The notes under the pieces were generated by a model. The model ran no database searches. It had not been told where the DNA came from and saw only the letters and a list, made by a program, of their open reading frames with translations. The position numbers and the translations under genes were made by a program. From Symbiodinium natans (lineage: Eukaryota > Sar > Dinophyceae > Suessiales > Symbiodiniaceae): DNA of 64,000 nucleotides. Each line of letters begins with the position of its first letter. The first letter of the stretch is position 1. Location: NCBI GenBank assembly GCA_905221605.1, contig CAJNDS010002396.1:196501-260500 (forward strand), read 5' to 3'. Below, piece after piece: positions 30,860 to 42,211 of this stretch.

Positions 30860-30994
30860 AAATAGGCCTTAAGCCTTAAACAGCTCTGGCTCTGGATGAT
30901 TTGTTGAAAGCACTTGTGGCCTGGGTTTTGGGGCAAGAAGAGGAGCGAATGCAGGTAAGCAGTTGCCCAGATCATTCCCTTGCAGCCCCTGTGT

Positions 30995-31075
30995 ACGTAA
31001 TATAGGGGTCGAAATAATTACGAGCAGTATTCCTGTATGGTCCCTTGAAATGATACTACAATAACCCCAAAAAAA
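30995..31075. repeat. TAGGGGTCGGAAT dispersed repeat, copy 2
   Basis: ATATAGGGGTCGAAATAATT, then AGTATTCC, TATGGTCCC and ACAATAACCCC, in the same order as copies 1 and 3. Confidence 0.65.
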
Positions 31076-31099
31076 CAAAAACAGTATTCTAATTATTAA

Positions 31100-31970
31100 G
31101 GCCCCGACAGTACAACAACAGCTACCTAAAGTGCTTCCTGACAAGTTCGCTTCTTGAGGGGGAAATGGGCAAACTATGGAAGGAGGTAGCTTAAACCCGT
31201 AGACCCTGAACCTCAGGGGCTGTTCAGCCTTGGGGGGTGGGTGTAGGAGTTTCGGGTTTGGGGGTGAGGTACATGCCAAGCCTGAAAGTCCCTACAAGGG
31301 CCTTCATATGCTCCCTTTGAAGCCTGAAGCTGAAAAGCCCCTCATTTCGAATGGTATACTAGCAGTCCGAATAGGAAAGCTGCAACTAACCTCAAACGAA
31401 TCTACAGAAGAGAGCCTTTAGGTAAACCCTCACCCCCAAGTCTTGCTGATAAGGCGATACCAGTCTTGCAAAGCTGTTCTGGGAAAGGATGCAGCCACTC
31501 AGCTGTCCGGATTCTTTCGTGGCTGGTCTGCCCATGCCTGGTTGGGTGGCTTTGACAAAAGTTGCTCGCCTAGGGCCCTAAGCCCTATTTGAAGAAATCC
31601 TTCTCGGCGAAGACCTATCATCAGTATAGAGCCGCAGGTGTAACGTACCCCTAAACCCTCAACCCTCCAAGGCGCACACGTAGCTCCTTTTGGACTTTGT
31701 TGGTTAAACCCGCAATGGGGGCAGGGAGGGTGTAAGTTTGGCGCCGCGCATCTGCAAAGACCGTATATTGGTTTAGGGGCGGGATGTGAGTTGGATCCTG
31801 CATTTTTTGGGTTTTCAGGCATTCAGGGGGCAAGGTAAGTGCAGTGCGCCTGTGTGCATGTACTCCTTCTGACCTTCCCCAAACTGAAGACATGCGCACG
31901 ACGTCAATGCCATCTACGCACGACCAGGAACGCGTGATCAGTTCGCTAAGTTTAAGCCCTAAGCCCTCCC
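31100..31970. other. No firm gene seen
   Basis: Overlapping short frames on both strands; nothing with splice support. Confidence 0.3.
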
Positions 31971-32021
31971 GAGCTAGAAGCCACAGAGAAGCCCTGAACC
32001 AAAAACCATCCTAAACCCCTG

Positions 32022-32104
32022 GGAACTTTGGGAACCCTGGGAACCCTGGCAACCCTGGGAACCCTGGGAACCCTGCAAACCCTGGGAACCCTGGGAACCC
32101 AGAC
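32022..32104. repeat. GGGAACCCTG minisatellite (about 8 units)
   Basis: Ten-base units GGGAACCCTG repeat with single-base changes. Confidence 0.85.
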
Positions 32105-32109
32105 CCCAA

Positions 32110-33890
32110 AATCTGACTACAAGAGCAGATCCAACACTTGGGTTTGAGGCCCGCAACGTCATCCAAAGCCTCACGTACTTATCTTTTCTGGAGGGTGTAT
32201 ACGCACTTGTACGGAAGTAACTTGTATATCAAACCCAAGGAGGAACTAAATTGGAGAGTTTCGGGGTGTAGGCTCATCCCCGCTTCCGAGCACCAAGAGC
32301 CCCTGCCCTGATCCCCTACACCCCTGCTGGTCACCCGAAGTTTAAAATCACAACCCTATCTATCTTACGCTGAACCTGAATCCCTGCAGCCCTCCACTCA
32401 GGCCCTAAACCCGTCACCTTGCGCCGCATCGCCCCCCCCCCCCCCCCCCCCCCACCCCCCCAAAGGCGCTGTAAAGCCTGAATCCGAAGCACCCCTCAAT
32501 CCCTACTATAGGGGTCGGAATATTTACGAATAGTATTCCCTTAGGGTCCCTTTGTAATTGTACTAAACCCTATTCTAATCTTAACGTAGGGTTCGTACGT
32601 TCAGCAAGTTTCGGCCTTAGCGTTGAGGTCCTTGTTTAGGGTGTCTGGACTGAGTGGACCTAGTGTCCTGGTCTGTTTCAGAGCCTCATGGGTACTCTGG
32701 GAGATAGCTGGGGGTATAGATGGGGTGTAGGTTTTACAGGATTATAGGTGCGGAGCCTCTAACTTGAATCAGCCCTGTTTGCTCGCGCCAGGCTTTGCAG
32801 AAGAGCTTTGGCCACACTCTCGCGGGAGCAAGACCGCCAGTTCGTACCCGACTCAAGTGCGGATTTTTTTACTCCAGGGTCAGGGTCACCCTTACCCCAT
32901 GCCCAACCCCTTAAACAAACCCTTGTAAACGCTGTGGAATAGGATTCCTATGGTGGGGACCCGCAAGGTGACACTGGTTCAGCATAGCACCCCAAGTCCT
33001 AATGGGGTCACTTCTGGGTATGTGCGGATAATGTGCTGGTGCAGGTAGGGTTCCGGCTTGAGGTGTTCAAGGTTGTTGTTTTGCAGTACCGGTTTACTAT
33101 TGAGGTTTGAAGGATCGACCGAGAAGAGGATTCTGGGTGCATTGGTTCCTAAATCCAAAACCTGGAAAACTTGACATTCTCAACATGCAGTTCGAAACAA
33201 GAGAGACGCAGCAGCATTGGGGCTTTGTGTCCGGAAGTCTGGAAATCCCCAAGCGCCTCACACCCTCAACCTGCGAGCCTCGAGTTTTAGATTAATGCTC
33301 GGCTTTTTTCACCAGCAGTGTAATTTAACGCTACGCGACCCGCCTCGGCCTGGCCCAACGCAGCTCCGGAGGGGTGGGGGGCGGGGGGGGGCTGCACCGT
33401 CCGCTCTCGCACACCTGTCGCCGACACAAAGTACCCATTCCAGGGCAGATGAAGGGTTGCCAGATAGCGTGTTCAAGCTGGGGGAGGGGATCAGAGGTGA
33501 TGTTTTACAGTTTTACGCTACCCAACCACCTGTAGCCCCGCATACACAAACGGTGCTGCTGTGTCAGTGCAGCCTGGGCTGTGGGGTGAGTAATTTTCTT
33601 GGCCGACTGTGTAAACTCCAAAATCACCAGAAGTGGGTCAGGGCATGGTGGGTGGGGTGGTGGGATGTTTTTGGTGACCCCAATTGCCCCCTGGTCGCGG
33701 CAAACCGTCCGCTTTCCGATTCCGGTCGCTTTGGGGGGAGGGGGGACCCAGTCCAGGCAAAAAACAGAAGGGGTCAACGTATGACTTTGCGGTTGGGGGG
33801 AGGCTTAGGAGTGGGGTGCCTGTTCTGACAACCTAAACACCTAGAAAATTCAACCCTGCACGGCCCTATACCCTAAACTCTAAACTCTAA
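32110..33890. other. Non-coding with poly(C) and dispersed repeat copy 3
   Basis: About 25 C at 32428-32452; TAGGGGTCGGAATATTTACG at about 32512 begins the third copy of the dispersed repeat. The 203-codon + frame at 33217-33828 has no recognisable domain. Confidence 0.35.
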
Positions 33891-33895
33891 ACTCT

Positions 33896-34003
33896 GAAGA
33901 GTACCCCGGAATCAGCCCCGTGATGCTCCAAAGTGAGCTGAGGCGGCCGCGAGAAGGATCGCGGCAGCCAGCCGCAGCTGGCGCCTCCTGCGTATTTGTG
34001 TAG
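33896..34003 (+). CDS. Candidate exon
   Basis: Thirty-five codons to a TAG read EEYPGISPVMLQSELRRPRE, then GSRQPAAAGASCVFV. SPVML recalls the PVM-type exons at 13.7-15.3 kb. Telomere-like C-strand text precedes it and GGTTTACCGTTTAGG follows. Confidence 0.45.
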   Translation, partial: EEYPGISPVMLQSELRRPREGSRQPAAAGASCVFV

Positions 34004-34009
34004 TCCAGG

Positions 34010-34885
34010 GTTTACCGTTTAGGATTTAGGATTTATATAGGGTGGTAGCACGGTGCAGGGCTTCAGGGTTTAGCTAAGCCCAAACCCACAGCTACAGCGC
34101 GGCGGAGAGGGCCCAACCCTAAACCCAACGTAGACGAGGCACCTTTTACCCTAGAACCCTGAAACCCTACAAGCCGAAACCATCAACATGTCTACTCTCA
34201 AACCTCTGAACCCTGATCGCCCCTTCAAGCCCATCGAGCGCCTGAAGCCTGAACCCCTAGACCCCTGAATCCCTCAACCGCCGTCGCCTACATCCCTCAA
34301 CGCACGTAAACCCTAAACCCCTACACCTGAAACAACGCTGCCAGAGGCACAGTCGCCTGGTTTACCCGTGTTCGATTCCGGGCCCCTTCCATGAGCATCG
34401 AATATTGGTTCCGGTCAATATGGTGAAAAAGCAGATTAACATGGACAATGTCCCCTTAGAGTCCGGCTTCTCCCCTCCTCCTCCTCCTCCTCCTCCGGCT
34501 CCTCCTGTTCCTGTTTCTTCTGAGCCTTTCTCAAGACTTTCCGGCTCCTCAAAACTTGGGGCTGCTGCAGCTGGCCTCTTCTTTTTTGTTTTGTCCTTCG
34601 GCTTGAGCCACTGCACGGCTCAGTGCGCGGGAAAAGAAGGTCTAGGCATCGGGTTTACTTAGGGTTTAGGGTTTAGGGTTGGGGATGAGGGTCCGGGGTT
34701 TACGGGTTCAGGGTTTAGAGACGTAGGAGGCCTCATTAGGGGACAAGGAGGGCTTGTGCTTTGCAAGCTTGCAAACCCTAAGTCCTAAACCCTTTGCAAA
34801 GCCTAAGGCCTAAACCCGTAAATCCCGGACCTTACCCTAAGCCCAAAGCCCTTTCCAAGCCTTAAGCCCTAAACCCTTAAACTTG
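34010..34885. other. No firm gene seen
   Basis: Includes TTTAGGG copies at 34660-34680 and a (CTC)n run at 34474-34497. The 85-codon frame at 34405-34662 is Pro/Ser-rich through that run. Confidence 0.3.
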
Positions 34886-34890
34886 TGCAG

Positions 34891-35081
34891 CTGAAGACTT
34901 GCAAAAGGCTTTAAATTTGCCGCATGTTCTAGTACTTGTCCAACCATTTGTAGAAACACCTTTGAGTTTTGACACATTCAATCTTTGTACCCGATCAGCA
35001 GCTTTGTCTTGGAAGGCGATCTATTTTTGGCGTTCTGCGCAACCAAAAAAATGTGATTTTGCTGTGGCAGGAGCAAAATAG
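34891..35081 (+). CDS. Exon of unknown function
   Basis: CCCTAAACCC and TTGTGCAG precede two nucleotides and an open frame to TAG at 35079, reading EDLQKALNLPHVLVLVQPFV, TPLSFDTFNLCTRSAALSWK and IYFWRSAQPKKCDFAVAGAK. It is AT-richer than other exons but well-formed. The 3' part may extend past the true donor. No domain recognised. Confidence 0.5.
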
Positions 35082-35115
35082 ATGTTTGGATACGGTCTGA
35101 CACAGCCCGTGTTCG

Positions 35116-35300
35116 TACAAATAGATACGAATAGATACGAATAGATATGCTGAGATAAGAATAGATGCGTTTCGCAGCATGATAGATACGATTTTAGATA
35201 CTTTAGATACTCACCCAAAATACATATCTTTATAGATATGTTTAGATACGTTTTTTAGATACTGGCATTATAAATACGTTTCGATACGTTTGTTCGAGAA
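35116..35300. repeat. ATAGATACGA-type minisatellite, degenerate
   Basis: Repeated (A/T)TAGATACG(A/T) units with drift, some inverted around TATCTTTATAGATA. Confidence 0.75.
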
Positions 35301-35354
35301 TGAGACTAAGGAAGAAATATACAATTACATATCGAGATAGACAGAACTGTGTAT

Positions 35355-35400
35355 GTGTGTATATATATATATACACGGTAGCCCCCCCCCCCCCCCCCCC
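35355..35400. repeat. (TA)n plus poly(C)
   Basis: GTATATATATATATACAC is followed within 10 bp by 18 C. Confidence 0.85.
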
Positions 35401-35960
35401 TGCTGGCCTACCAACCCTTTGCTTTCTGCTCTCCTTTTTTCTTTGCTTGTCAGGCCTTGGTGCATCTTTTGACTATCTCCACTTGTGAAGGCGAAGATTT
35501 ATGTTTAGCCGAGATGCTTATATAAATGGAAGAAGTGCATAGGCCTGCCCAAGAATTAAATACTTAGTTACCTTTCTTAATCTGAAAGTGAAAATGCATG
35601 CATTGGACTGACTAACTTTCGACCCTTTGACGTAAACTCCTCCTCCTGGTACCCCTGAACCCTAAACCCCCTCAACCCGCGAACAAACACTTCGAGCGGT
35701 GATCCCCTCCCCTCAACCCCGGAACCTCGCGACGCAAGCCCCTAAACGTACCACTTCGACAGCCCTGATCTTAAACGACCCCCCAACCCACGAACAAAAT
35801 GCCTAAACCCCTTACTGTAAATTAAACCACAAACCAATAACCGCCGAGCCCCTACACTCCGAAACCCTCGCGCGCCTGGACACTAGTACTTTGACCTATA
35901 GCTTGTAGGTGTAAGTTTACAAGCGTCAAAATCAGCGACCATTTCTGAGTTTACCTTCAG

Positions 35961-36014
35961 GCTCTCCCAGCGCGCCTTGCGTGAGCTTGCCCACCTTCGA
36001 GCTGCAGAGGACCG
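35961..36014 (+). CDS. Short helical exon
   Basis: CTTCAG acceptor, one nucleotide plus LSQRALRELAHLRAAED and two nucleotides, donor GTTTAGGG at 36015. The reading is a clean amphipathic helix and the donor is again supplied by a telomere-like heptamer. Confidence 0.5.
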
Positions 36015-36289
36015 GTTTAGGGATTTAGGGTTCATGGTTTTGGGTTTAGAACCTGTAGGGCTTTCGGTGATTTGAGGGCTTTCGGTGAAGGGATTGGGGG
36101 CTTGAGGGGTCTAGGGACGCAAGGTTACGTGTTTAGGGGTTGTATGTACGGTTGCTAGCGTCTGTGATTTATAGAGCCCTCGCGATTTATTTCTCAGAAA
36201 TTTCGGGTTTTGACCGCCGCAGGTCTTGGGCTGCGGCTGCACTCAGCTAAGGATGATAGGGGGGAAGGGGGGAGGGGTTTCGAGCCTTG

Positions 36290-36327
36290 AGGGTTTTTTT
36301 TTTTTTTTTTTTGGGGGGGGGGGGGGT
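36290..36327. repeat. Poly(T) followed by poly(G)
   Basis: About 19 T then 14 G. Confidence 0.9.
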
Positions 36328-36869
36328 TACTTTGAAGTCTTAAGGCTTGGGGCTTCGAGTTCGGGGTGCTGATTGTAAGCGTAAGGATGGCAACTGAGTT
36401 GACCGAAGCCCTAAAATTCCAAGAAGGGGCGGGCTTGCGAGCCTGCAAGGCCAAAGGCTTTGCTGGATTGGGGCCCGAAGCCTCGCTTGTTGGTCCATGG
36501 GTAGCGGTAAGTAGACATACAGAAGTACCACCCTTAAAAAAGGAGAGAGAAGAAATAAAGAGAGAAAAAGCACGTCACAACATTAAGTTATAACCGGCTA
36601 AACATAGCTACTGTAGTTATCCCAGGCATACACCAGTGATAGCTATCCCTGAACATCCAAGCAACCCTCAGAACCAAAAGCCTAAAACCTTAAGTCAGGG
36701 CCTTAAACTTTGTTTGCAACCTTGCGGCTCTTTAGGACTGGGACCCAGCTGAGTGATGTTTGGACGACACTGCAACCGAAGCCCAACCGTGTCTAAGCCC
36801 TTGAGCCCAAAGCTACAAAGAAAACTCCCTAAATAGGATAAAAAGGGTACCTTGGATATACTTCTTTGA

Positions 36870-36956
36870 TCCCTAAACCCTAAACTTTAAACCCTAAACC
36901 CTAAACCCTAAACCCTAAACCCTAAAGCCTAAAGCCTAAACCCTAAACCCTAACTG
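36870..36956. repeat. CCCTAAA array with AAGCCT variants
   Basis: About eleven units, two of the AAGCCT type. Confidence 0.9.
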
Positions 36957-37002
36957 AACCCTACGTAACCCCTGACCCCTGAAGCCCCACTGCGCGAGAC
37001 AG

Positions 37003-37086
37003 GAGTCCGAGGATGAAGCTTCCATGGCTTATTCCTCCGACTACGAGGCGGAGCAGTCGGACAGGCCGCCAAGCTTTCTGGCCTAA
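37003..37086 (+). CDS. Terminal exon, acidic
   Basis: GAGACAG acceptor, 27 codons ESEDEASMAYSSDYEAEQSD then RPPSFLA, closed by TAA at 37084. Composition matches the acidic exons of 0.3-10.5 kb and it may be the 3' end of such a gene. Confidence 0.55.
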   Translation, partial: ESEDEASMAYSSDYEAEQSDRPPSFLA

Positions 37087-37188
37087 ATTCAAAACCCTAA
37101 ACCCTCAGCCCCAAACCCTAAACCCTGAACCCGAAGCCTTAGAAGCCCTGAGCGTAAGATACGGTAGATTCGTACACCCTACCTAGAC

Positions 37189-37444
37189 AACTGCTTCTGG
37201 GCTACCTAACTTTCTTTGCCACACCAAAAACTACTACTTGCTGAAGAACCCCAAAAGACTAAAAAATGATAATCTCTATATTACCCTTAATAAGGAAGAA
37301 CATTTTCTATTGTTTTTGGGGAAGAAAAAGGAACTACAATCCGAGACGTTCTGCCTCAAGCTTTCGAAGCCTCAATCGGCAGCTCTGCATTGTTTAGGTG
37401 CCCCAGACCCCCCAACCCTGAAGCCAAGAGGGCGTTGCGGGTGA
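37189..37444 (+). CDS. Open frame of unknown function
   Basis: Open from 37189: LPNFLCHTKNYYLLKNPKR, LKNDNLYITLNKEEHFLLFL and KKELQSETFCLKLSKPQSA. AT-rich codons unlike the neighbouring GC-rich exons suggest transfer from elsewhere or a mobile-element remnant. No domain recognised. Confidence 0.35.
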
Positions 37445-37649
37445 ACTTCCCTTTTAATCAAGGCGGCTTATTTACCCTTACTATGGTTAAAGGGTGGTCG
37501 GGGGGTGCTGGTAAGCCTAAACGCCCAAAACCGGCGTGGAGTCCGGCACGGGCAGGTGCACCCAGGACCTAGAAGACGGGACCCCGAGCTCTTTGACCAG
37601 TCCTGTCTCCAAAGGCTCGGCTCCTTAGGGTTTACGGGCATTGCTCAGG

Positions 37650-37707
37650 GTTTAGGGCGTAGGGTTTAGGGTTTAGGGTTTAGGGTTTAGGGTTTAGGGT
37701 TTAGGGC
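37650..37707. repeat. TTTAGGG array
   Basis: Eight G-strand copies. Confidence 0.92.
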
Positions 37708-37839
37708 ATGTGGATGTTTTGAGTTAGTTGTATGATGTCGGGTTTATAAAGGGCTGGGGGGTTTGCGGCGCAGCTACCAGTCAACTTTTTGGGGGAAACC
37801 CAGTTTCCTGGTTTTGCAAAAACAGGGCTACTAGAAACC

Positions 37840-37878
37840 CCCCCGCCCCCCTCCCTCCCCCCCCCCCCCCCCCTCCCT

Positions 37879-37910
<32 letters not shown>

Positions 37911-37941
37911 CCCCCCCCCGCCCCCCCCCCTCTCCTCCCCC
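37840..37941. repeat. Poly(C) tract with sparse T/G
   Basis: About 100 bp almost pure C. Overlapping proline/glycine frames are artefacts. Confidence 0.9.
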
Positions 37942-38210
37942 CCTAAAAGCCAACGGTTTGTCCCCTGGTACAGGACCTAGCCTGTTTTGGTGCTCAGGGT
38001 TTACAGCCTTTACTACGTCCGGGTTTGGTTTCAAGGCCTTAGGTTCGAGGTTTTAGGTTTTATTTGGAGTTAGGGTTCAAGCTGAGAAAGATGCACTTTG
38101 CTCGCGTTTTAGAGCGGAGGATTTGGAGTGTGAGGGACCTTAACTGACCCTCAATCTTCTTCGCCTATATAGCCCTCTAGCCCTCCCCCCTCCCCCCAAT
38201 TCCTCCTTTC

Positions 38211-38212
38211 CG

Positions 38213-38252
<40 letters not shown>

Positions 38253-38490
38253 TGGTTCATGGGTTTAGGGTTTAGGGTTAGGCTATAGAGTTCAGGATTT
38301 TATTCTGACCCCTTTGGTCCATTGGTTCACCCTCCCCCATTTGTGGTTCGTGCTGGGTTTACGGTTCAGGGTTAACTCGGGTTTACCCTTCTCCCCCTGT
38401 GGTTCATTGGCGGGTTTAGGTTTTCTCTCTCCCCCCCCTGTGGTCCGTGGTGTTTTAGGGTTAACGGGCAGGGTTTGGCGGGGGGATACC
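38211..38490. repeat. Tandem unit: C-run, TGTGGTTCATTGG, TTTAGGG
   Basis: Four diverged units each contain a pyrimidine run, GTGGTYCRTKGG and a telomere-like heptamer; the first starts with about 40 C. Confidence 0.65.
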
Positions 38491-38763
38491 ATTGGGGGGG
38501 GGGGGGGGGTAACGCGGGCGCATATATGCCCTGTACCTACGTAGCCCCTACGTTATGGGGCTGTGTTTAGGGCAATGGAGGTTGAGAGTTTTTTGGGGCT
38601 TTAGGGTGGTTTGGAGTGCACCTCGGACCACTGAAGCCTGGTGCCATTTAGGGTTTAGGGCAGGGTTTTGATTTCGAGTGTTGACTTAGTAGGGTTTAGG
38701 GTCGCTGCGCCGCGTTAAACGGCCAATGACTAATGACTAAAACCATTATCGCTACGCTGGAAG

Positions 38764-38808
38764 GAACCGCGGTCGAAGAGGAGGAGGAGGAGCAAGAGGA
38801 GGAGAGGG
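38764..38808 (+). CDS. Acidic exon related to 3348-3432
   Basis: The frame reads GTAVEEEEEEQEEERG with a GT donor at 38809. An in-frame ATG lies upstream at 38733. Similar in sequence and position to the poly-E exon at 3348. Confidence 0.4.
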
Positions 38809-39319
38809 GTTCAAGGGTTTGCGATACAGATCTGGGGGTTTGAGTCTGGGGCTTTTGTAGGTCTGTGTTCTTCAGATTTAGGGCTCAGCATTTAGAGTAG
38901 GTGTGGGGGATTTATGTGCTTACGCCCAAGTTCTTCCAACTTTACTACTGGACAAGGTTTCCGAGAACCTGCTTGGGCTAGCATACCCCCTGCTGGAGCC
39001 CTTCCAAACCTCACGAAGCTCCCCAAAAGAAGGAACCTAGCCCATACAGAATCCCAATGAAGGATGTTCACCTGGTTTCCCTACGAAACTGGACACGTAA
39101 GACATTACAACCGCCCTTGAGCTCAACTCCACCAGATTCCCAGGCACCAAACCTCCCGGAACTGCTATAAAAAGCTCAGATGGCTCCGATGTGTACCCCA
39201 AACCCCAAAGTTGTTCTACTGCTTGTCATTCTCCCTTAGAGGGGTGTATAAGGGAAATGTGGTAGCTTGATTCCGTCTCCTATTATAAGGACTAGTTGAG
39301 GGGATCCTACTTTGAAACA

Positions 39320-39417
39320 ACCTCCCCATGCCCCTTCATGGACCGAGCTACTGAAGCCAGAGGAGCCCCCGGAGCGAATCCAGCAGTCGCCGGAACTCTC
39401 CCCTACGCAGTCTGCAG
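39320..39417 (+). CDS. Exon, Pro/Glu-rich
   Basis: The frame reads HAPSWTELLKPEEPPERIQQ, then SPELSPTQSA, with donor GTGTGG at 39418. The acceptor is not fixed. A competing frame (MDRATEARGAPG) is less protein-like. Confidence 0.45.
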
Positions 39418-39424
39418 GTGTGGG

Positions 39425-39783
39425 GGTTTTGCGATGGGTTCTGAGGGTGGAAGGCAATTGGGGGTTCGGAACGTATGTGGGGCGGCATTGAGAGGGTGTT
39501 GTAAATTCGAAAGTATGGTCCCTTATTTTGAGGTCTGCCATAAAGTATTTGGCTGGGAGGCTTTTGAGGCCACGGAGTCTTAGGCAGTTTCAGAAGCGCG
39601 GATTGTGGGCATGGTTCTCGGGCTCACGGGTAGACTTTCCTTGTTGATGAGCGGAATATCGGGCAGTAGTCTTGAGCCCCCTTAACCATTGCTGGACGAT
39701 GCAGCTCTGCTGGTTGAAGTCTGCAATCCCACCTCCGCCAGCCAGTGTGTAGGGCTTAGGGTTCGGGATATGTAGCAGCCCTA
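39425..39783. other. No gene seen
   Basis: Unique sequence. Confidence 0.3.
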
Positions 39784-39900
39784 AAAACTAAACCCTAAAC
39801 CCTAAACCCTAAACCCTAAACCCTAAACCCTAAACCCTAAACCCTAAACCCTAAACCCTAAACCCTAAACCCTAAACCTCAACCCTAAACCCTAAACCCA
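39784..39900. repeat. CCCTAAA array (about 15 copies)
   Basis: Long C-strand array immediately left of the candidate exon at 39918. Confidence 0.96.
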
Positions 39901-39917
39901 AAACAACCCGACTCCAG

Positions 39918-39973
39918 GCGCCTCTGCCTCCTTGTCGGGTCTGTCGGCAAGATCGAGGCAGGCAACTGTTGAG
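39918..39973 (+). CDS. Candidate exon
   Basis: ACTCCAG acceptor, APLPPCRVCRQDRGRQLL. CCCTAAA array on the left and GGGTTTCGGGTCTAGGGTTTAGGG on the right. Confidence 0.35.
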
Positions 39974-40079
39974 GCTTCGAGGTTCAGTTTGCTCATGGCT
40001 GGGTTCAGGGTTTCGGGTCTAGGGTTTAGGGTCTCAGGGTCTAGGCCCAGAAGCAACCTCAGCTCCACACCCTAAAGTC

Positions 40080-41030
40080 CTACAACGGAGACAGGGGGGG
40101 CTCAGTAGTTTTTCGGTACCAAAGACACATGCAAATGCTCCAAATTCTTCTAGGAAGCCCAGTGGCACCCATTCCATACCATTACCTAGCCATCAGGCGG
40201 CCTTATTGTGTTGTGGTTACAGCCCTGTCTCAGCCCACTGCGGAGAGGTCGCATCAGACGCTAGGGTTCCTGAATCCTGGGGGTGCTCCTCGGGTTTAGG
40301 GGCCATTCTCGAAGTCATCGTCCCTTTGCAGTCCCTCCACAGTCTTCTCAAAAAACAGCGTGGAAAGTACAGAGGGGCCCTTTATCCTTCCATCCTGCTC
40401 CGGGCACAAATACGTTTTGTTCTGGCGCATTACTTTAAACGGTAGTTTTCTGGTTAATTTCTTGGTTTTAGCTTCTATTGCAACCTTTGTTTGTCTTTGT
40501 GCTTCCTCAGTTTCTTTTGTTTAGCAGTGGAGCGTGAGGAGGGGAGGGCCTGGACAAACCTGGTTTTCGGGCTGGGGGCTTAGGGCTCAGGGCAGCCATC
40601 ATTCGCGCGCTTCTGGAGGTCCGAGCGGGCTATAGCTTCACGATGGGAAGGCCTGGCCTTCGAGATCTTTGGTTGACGGGCTTCAGTGGACCTTATTCGG
40701 GGGAGCCTTTGTTGGCCAAGTTTGGCTGATGCTTGAATGCTTGATAATCATACCCTGAGAAGTTGAAGCCTTATTCGTTAAACTCGTAGTTAAACCTTTT
40801 AATTAATCTTATTGTAGATTTTGTCATGTTGGTTGAGAAGCAGGGATTCCTCAAAAACAAGTGTATGCAGAATGCCCCTTCCCCCTGTTTGAGTTGTTGT
40901 CTGGAAGTCCTTGGACATCCAGGCAGTAGTTAGACATTCGTACGCTAGAATTGGACGAAGGGGTTTGTAAGTTGAAACCTGCAACACCCTAACCCTAAAC
41001 CTCAAACCTGCAAATGTCCGCTTACATTTG
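40080..41030. other. No firm gene seen
   Basis: Unique sequence with modest open frames. Confidence 0.3.
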
Positions 41031-41040
41031 GCTCCAGCAG

Positions 41041-41160
41041 CTTAATTCGGGACTGGCAAACGCCAAAGGTGTCGCTGGAGTCCCCCGGCTGCCTGTTTTA
41101 GGGCGGCCGAGCACAGAAGGCTTGAGAGTTTCGGGTTCAAGGCGTAAAGAAGCTGGAAAA
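41041..41160 (+). CDS. Exon, function unknown
   Basis: GCTCCAGCAG acceptor; open as LNSGLANAKGVAGVPRLPVL, then GRPSTEGLRVSGSRRKEAGK. The donor is probably near GAAAACTTAGGG. C-strand heptamers precede it and G-strand ones follow. Confidence 0.45.
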
Positions 41161-41960
41161 CTTAGGGCTTAGGGTTTAAGAGGGCTTCGGGTCAGAAGTG
41201 CCTCAACCCTCCAATGATCCCCAAACCTTCAAGCAGACAGGTGCCAGCGATGCACCGAACTAAACCTTCAGCCACGAAACATGAGGCGAAAAGCCGAGGT
41301 TCAAAACCCGAAGCCCCATCTCCAAGCCCCGAGCCGCCACTCCGCACACAAATCAACATGACAAAGAAACACAGGGGGATGAAAACACACGTCACGGCGG
41401 CGAACAAACAAACAAGCTACTTAGCACAATCAAGATGCGACCCCCCCCCCCCTCAACACAAAAAAAATTAAAACTAAACCCTACTGTACCCTGCAAGAGT
41501 CAAGATGCAAACCGGCATCTCCATTCATGTCGCCTTGCTGAGCGGCCAATCGGTCTGCATACCCTCCGAGCTGCAATGGACCGTGGCAGAGCTAAGGCTT
41601 CTTTCTCCCTGTTTGGGTTTAAGGTTTACGGTCTAGCGTCCCCTCCCCCCCATGCCCTCCCCCCTCCAAAAGCATCCAGTTGGTGCCTTTTTCGATAGCT
41701 GTGTTTAAGGTTTGAAGGTTTAGGTTGGGATCCCAAAAAGCAAAGCTACAAAGACCCGAGCCCCTCACCGTCCCCCTGAAGTTGCTCCACTCCTCCCTAG
41801 GTACCTCTGCCTCAGTTTGCTTCTAAACCCTGCTGCTGATTGCCCGATTTGAGGCTTCGAGGCTTGAGCTCAGGACTAGGCATCAAATCCCGAGTATTCT
41901 ACGTTTGGCGGCGGGCTCAAAAAGACCCCAAGCCCAGCAAGCCCTCATCCCTAAGCCCCA

Positions 41961-42111
41961 AAATGACCCCCTTCATGATGGACCTGGGGAGGTCTCGAGT
42001 GGCCGAACACTGGGGGAGCCGAATCGGTTCCATGTCTGCTTCTGGCGGGATGCAGCTGAAGCACAAGTGGACGCAACATGACGAAAAACTGGACGAGAGA
42101 GGGTCCAGCCG
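41961..42111 (+). CDS. Candidate exon upstream of the RCC1-like gene
   Basis: The frame reads MTPFMMDLGRSRVAEHWGSR, then IGSMSASGGMQLKHKWTQHD and EKLDERGSSR, and ends where TTTAGGG begins. It could be a 5' exon of the gene at 42.2-51 kb or belong to another. Confidence 0.4.
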
Positions 42112-42211
42112 TTTAGGGTTTAGGGTTGGGGGTTTGGGGTTTAGCGTTTAGGGTTTAGGGTACCTACCATGATGGGCCCCTCTAACCTTCAGTCCTTGGG
42201 TCTATGTACAG

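Noticed and set aside
34340-34393. tRNA-like 3' half (GTTCGATTCCGGGCCCC)
   Set aside because: The T-arm-like stem has a bulge and no matching 5' acceptor strand, D-arm or anticodon arm could be found upstream.
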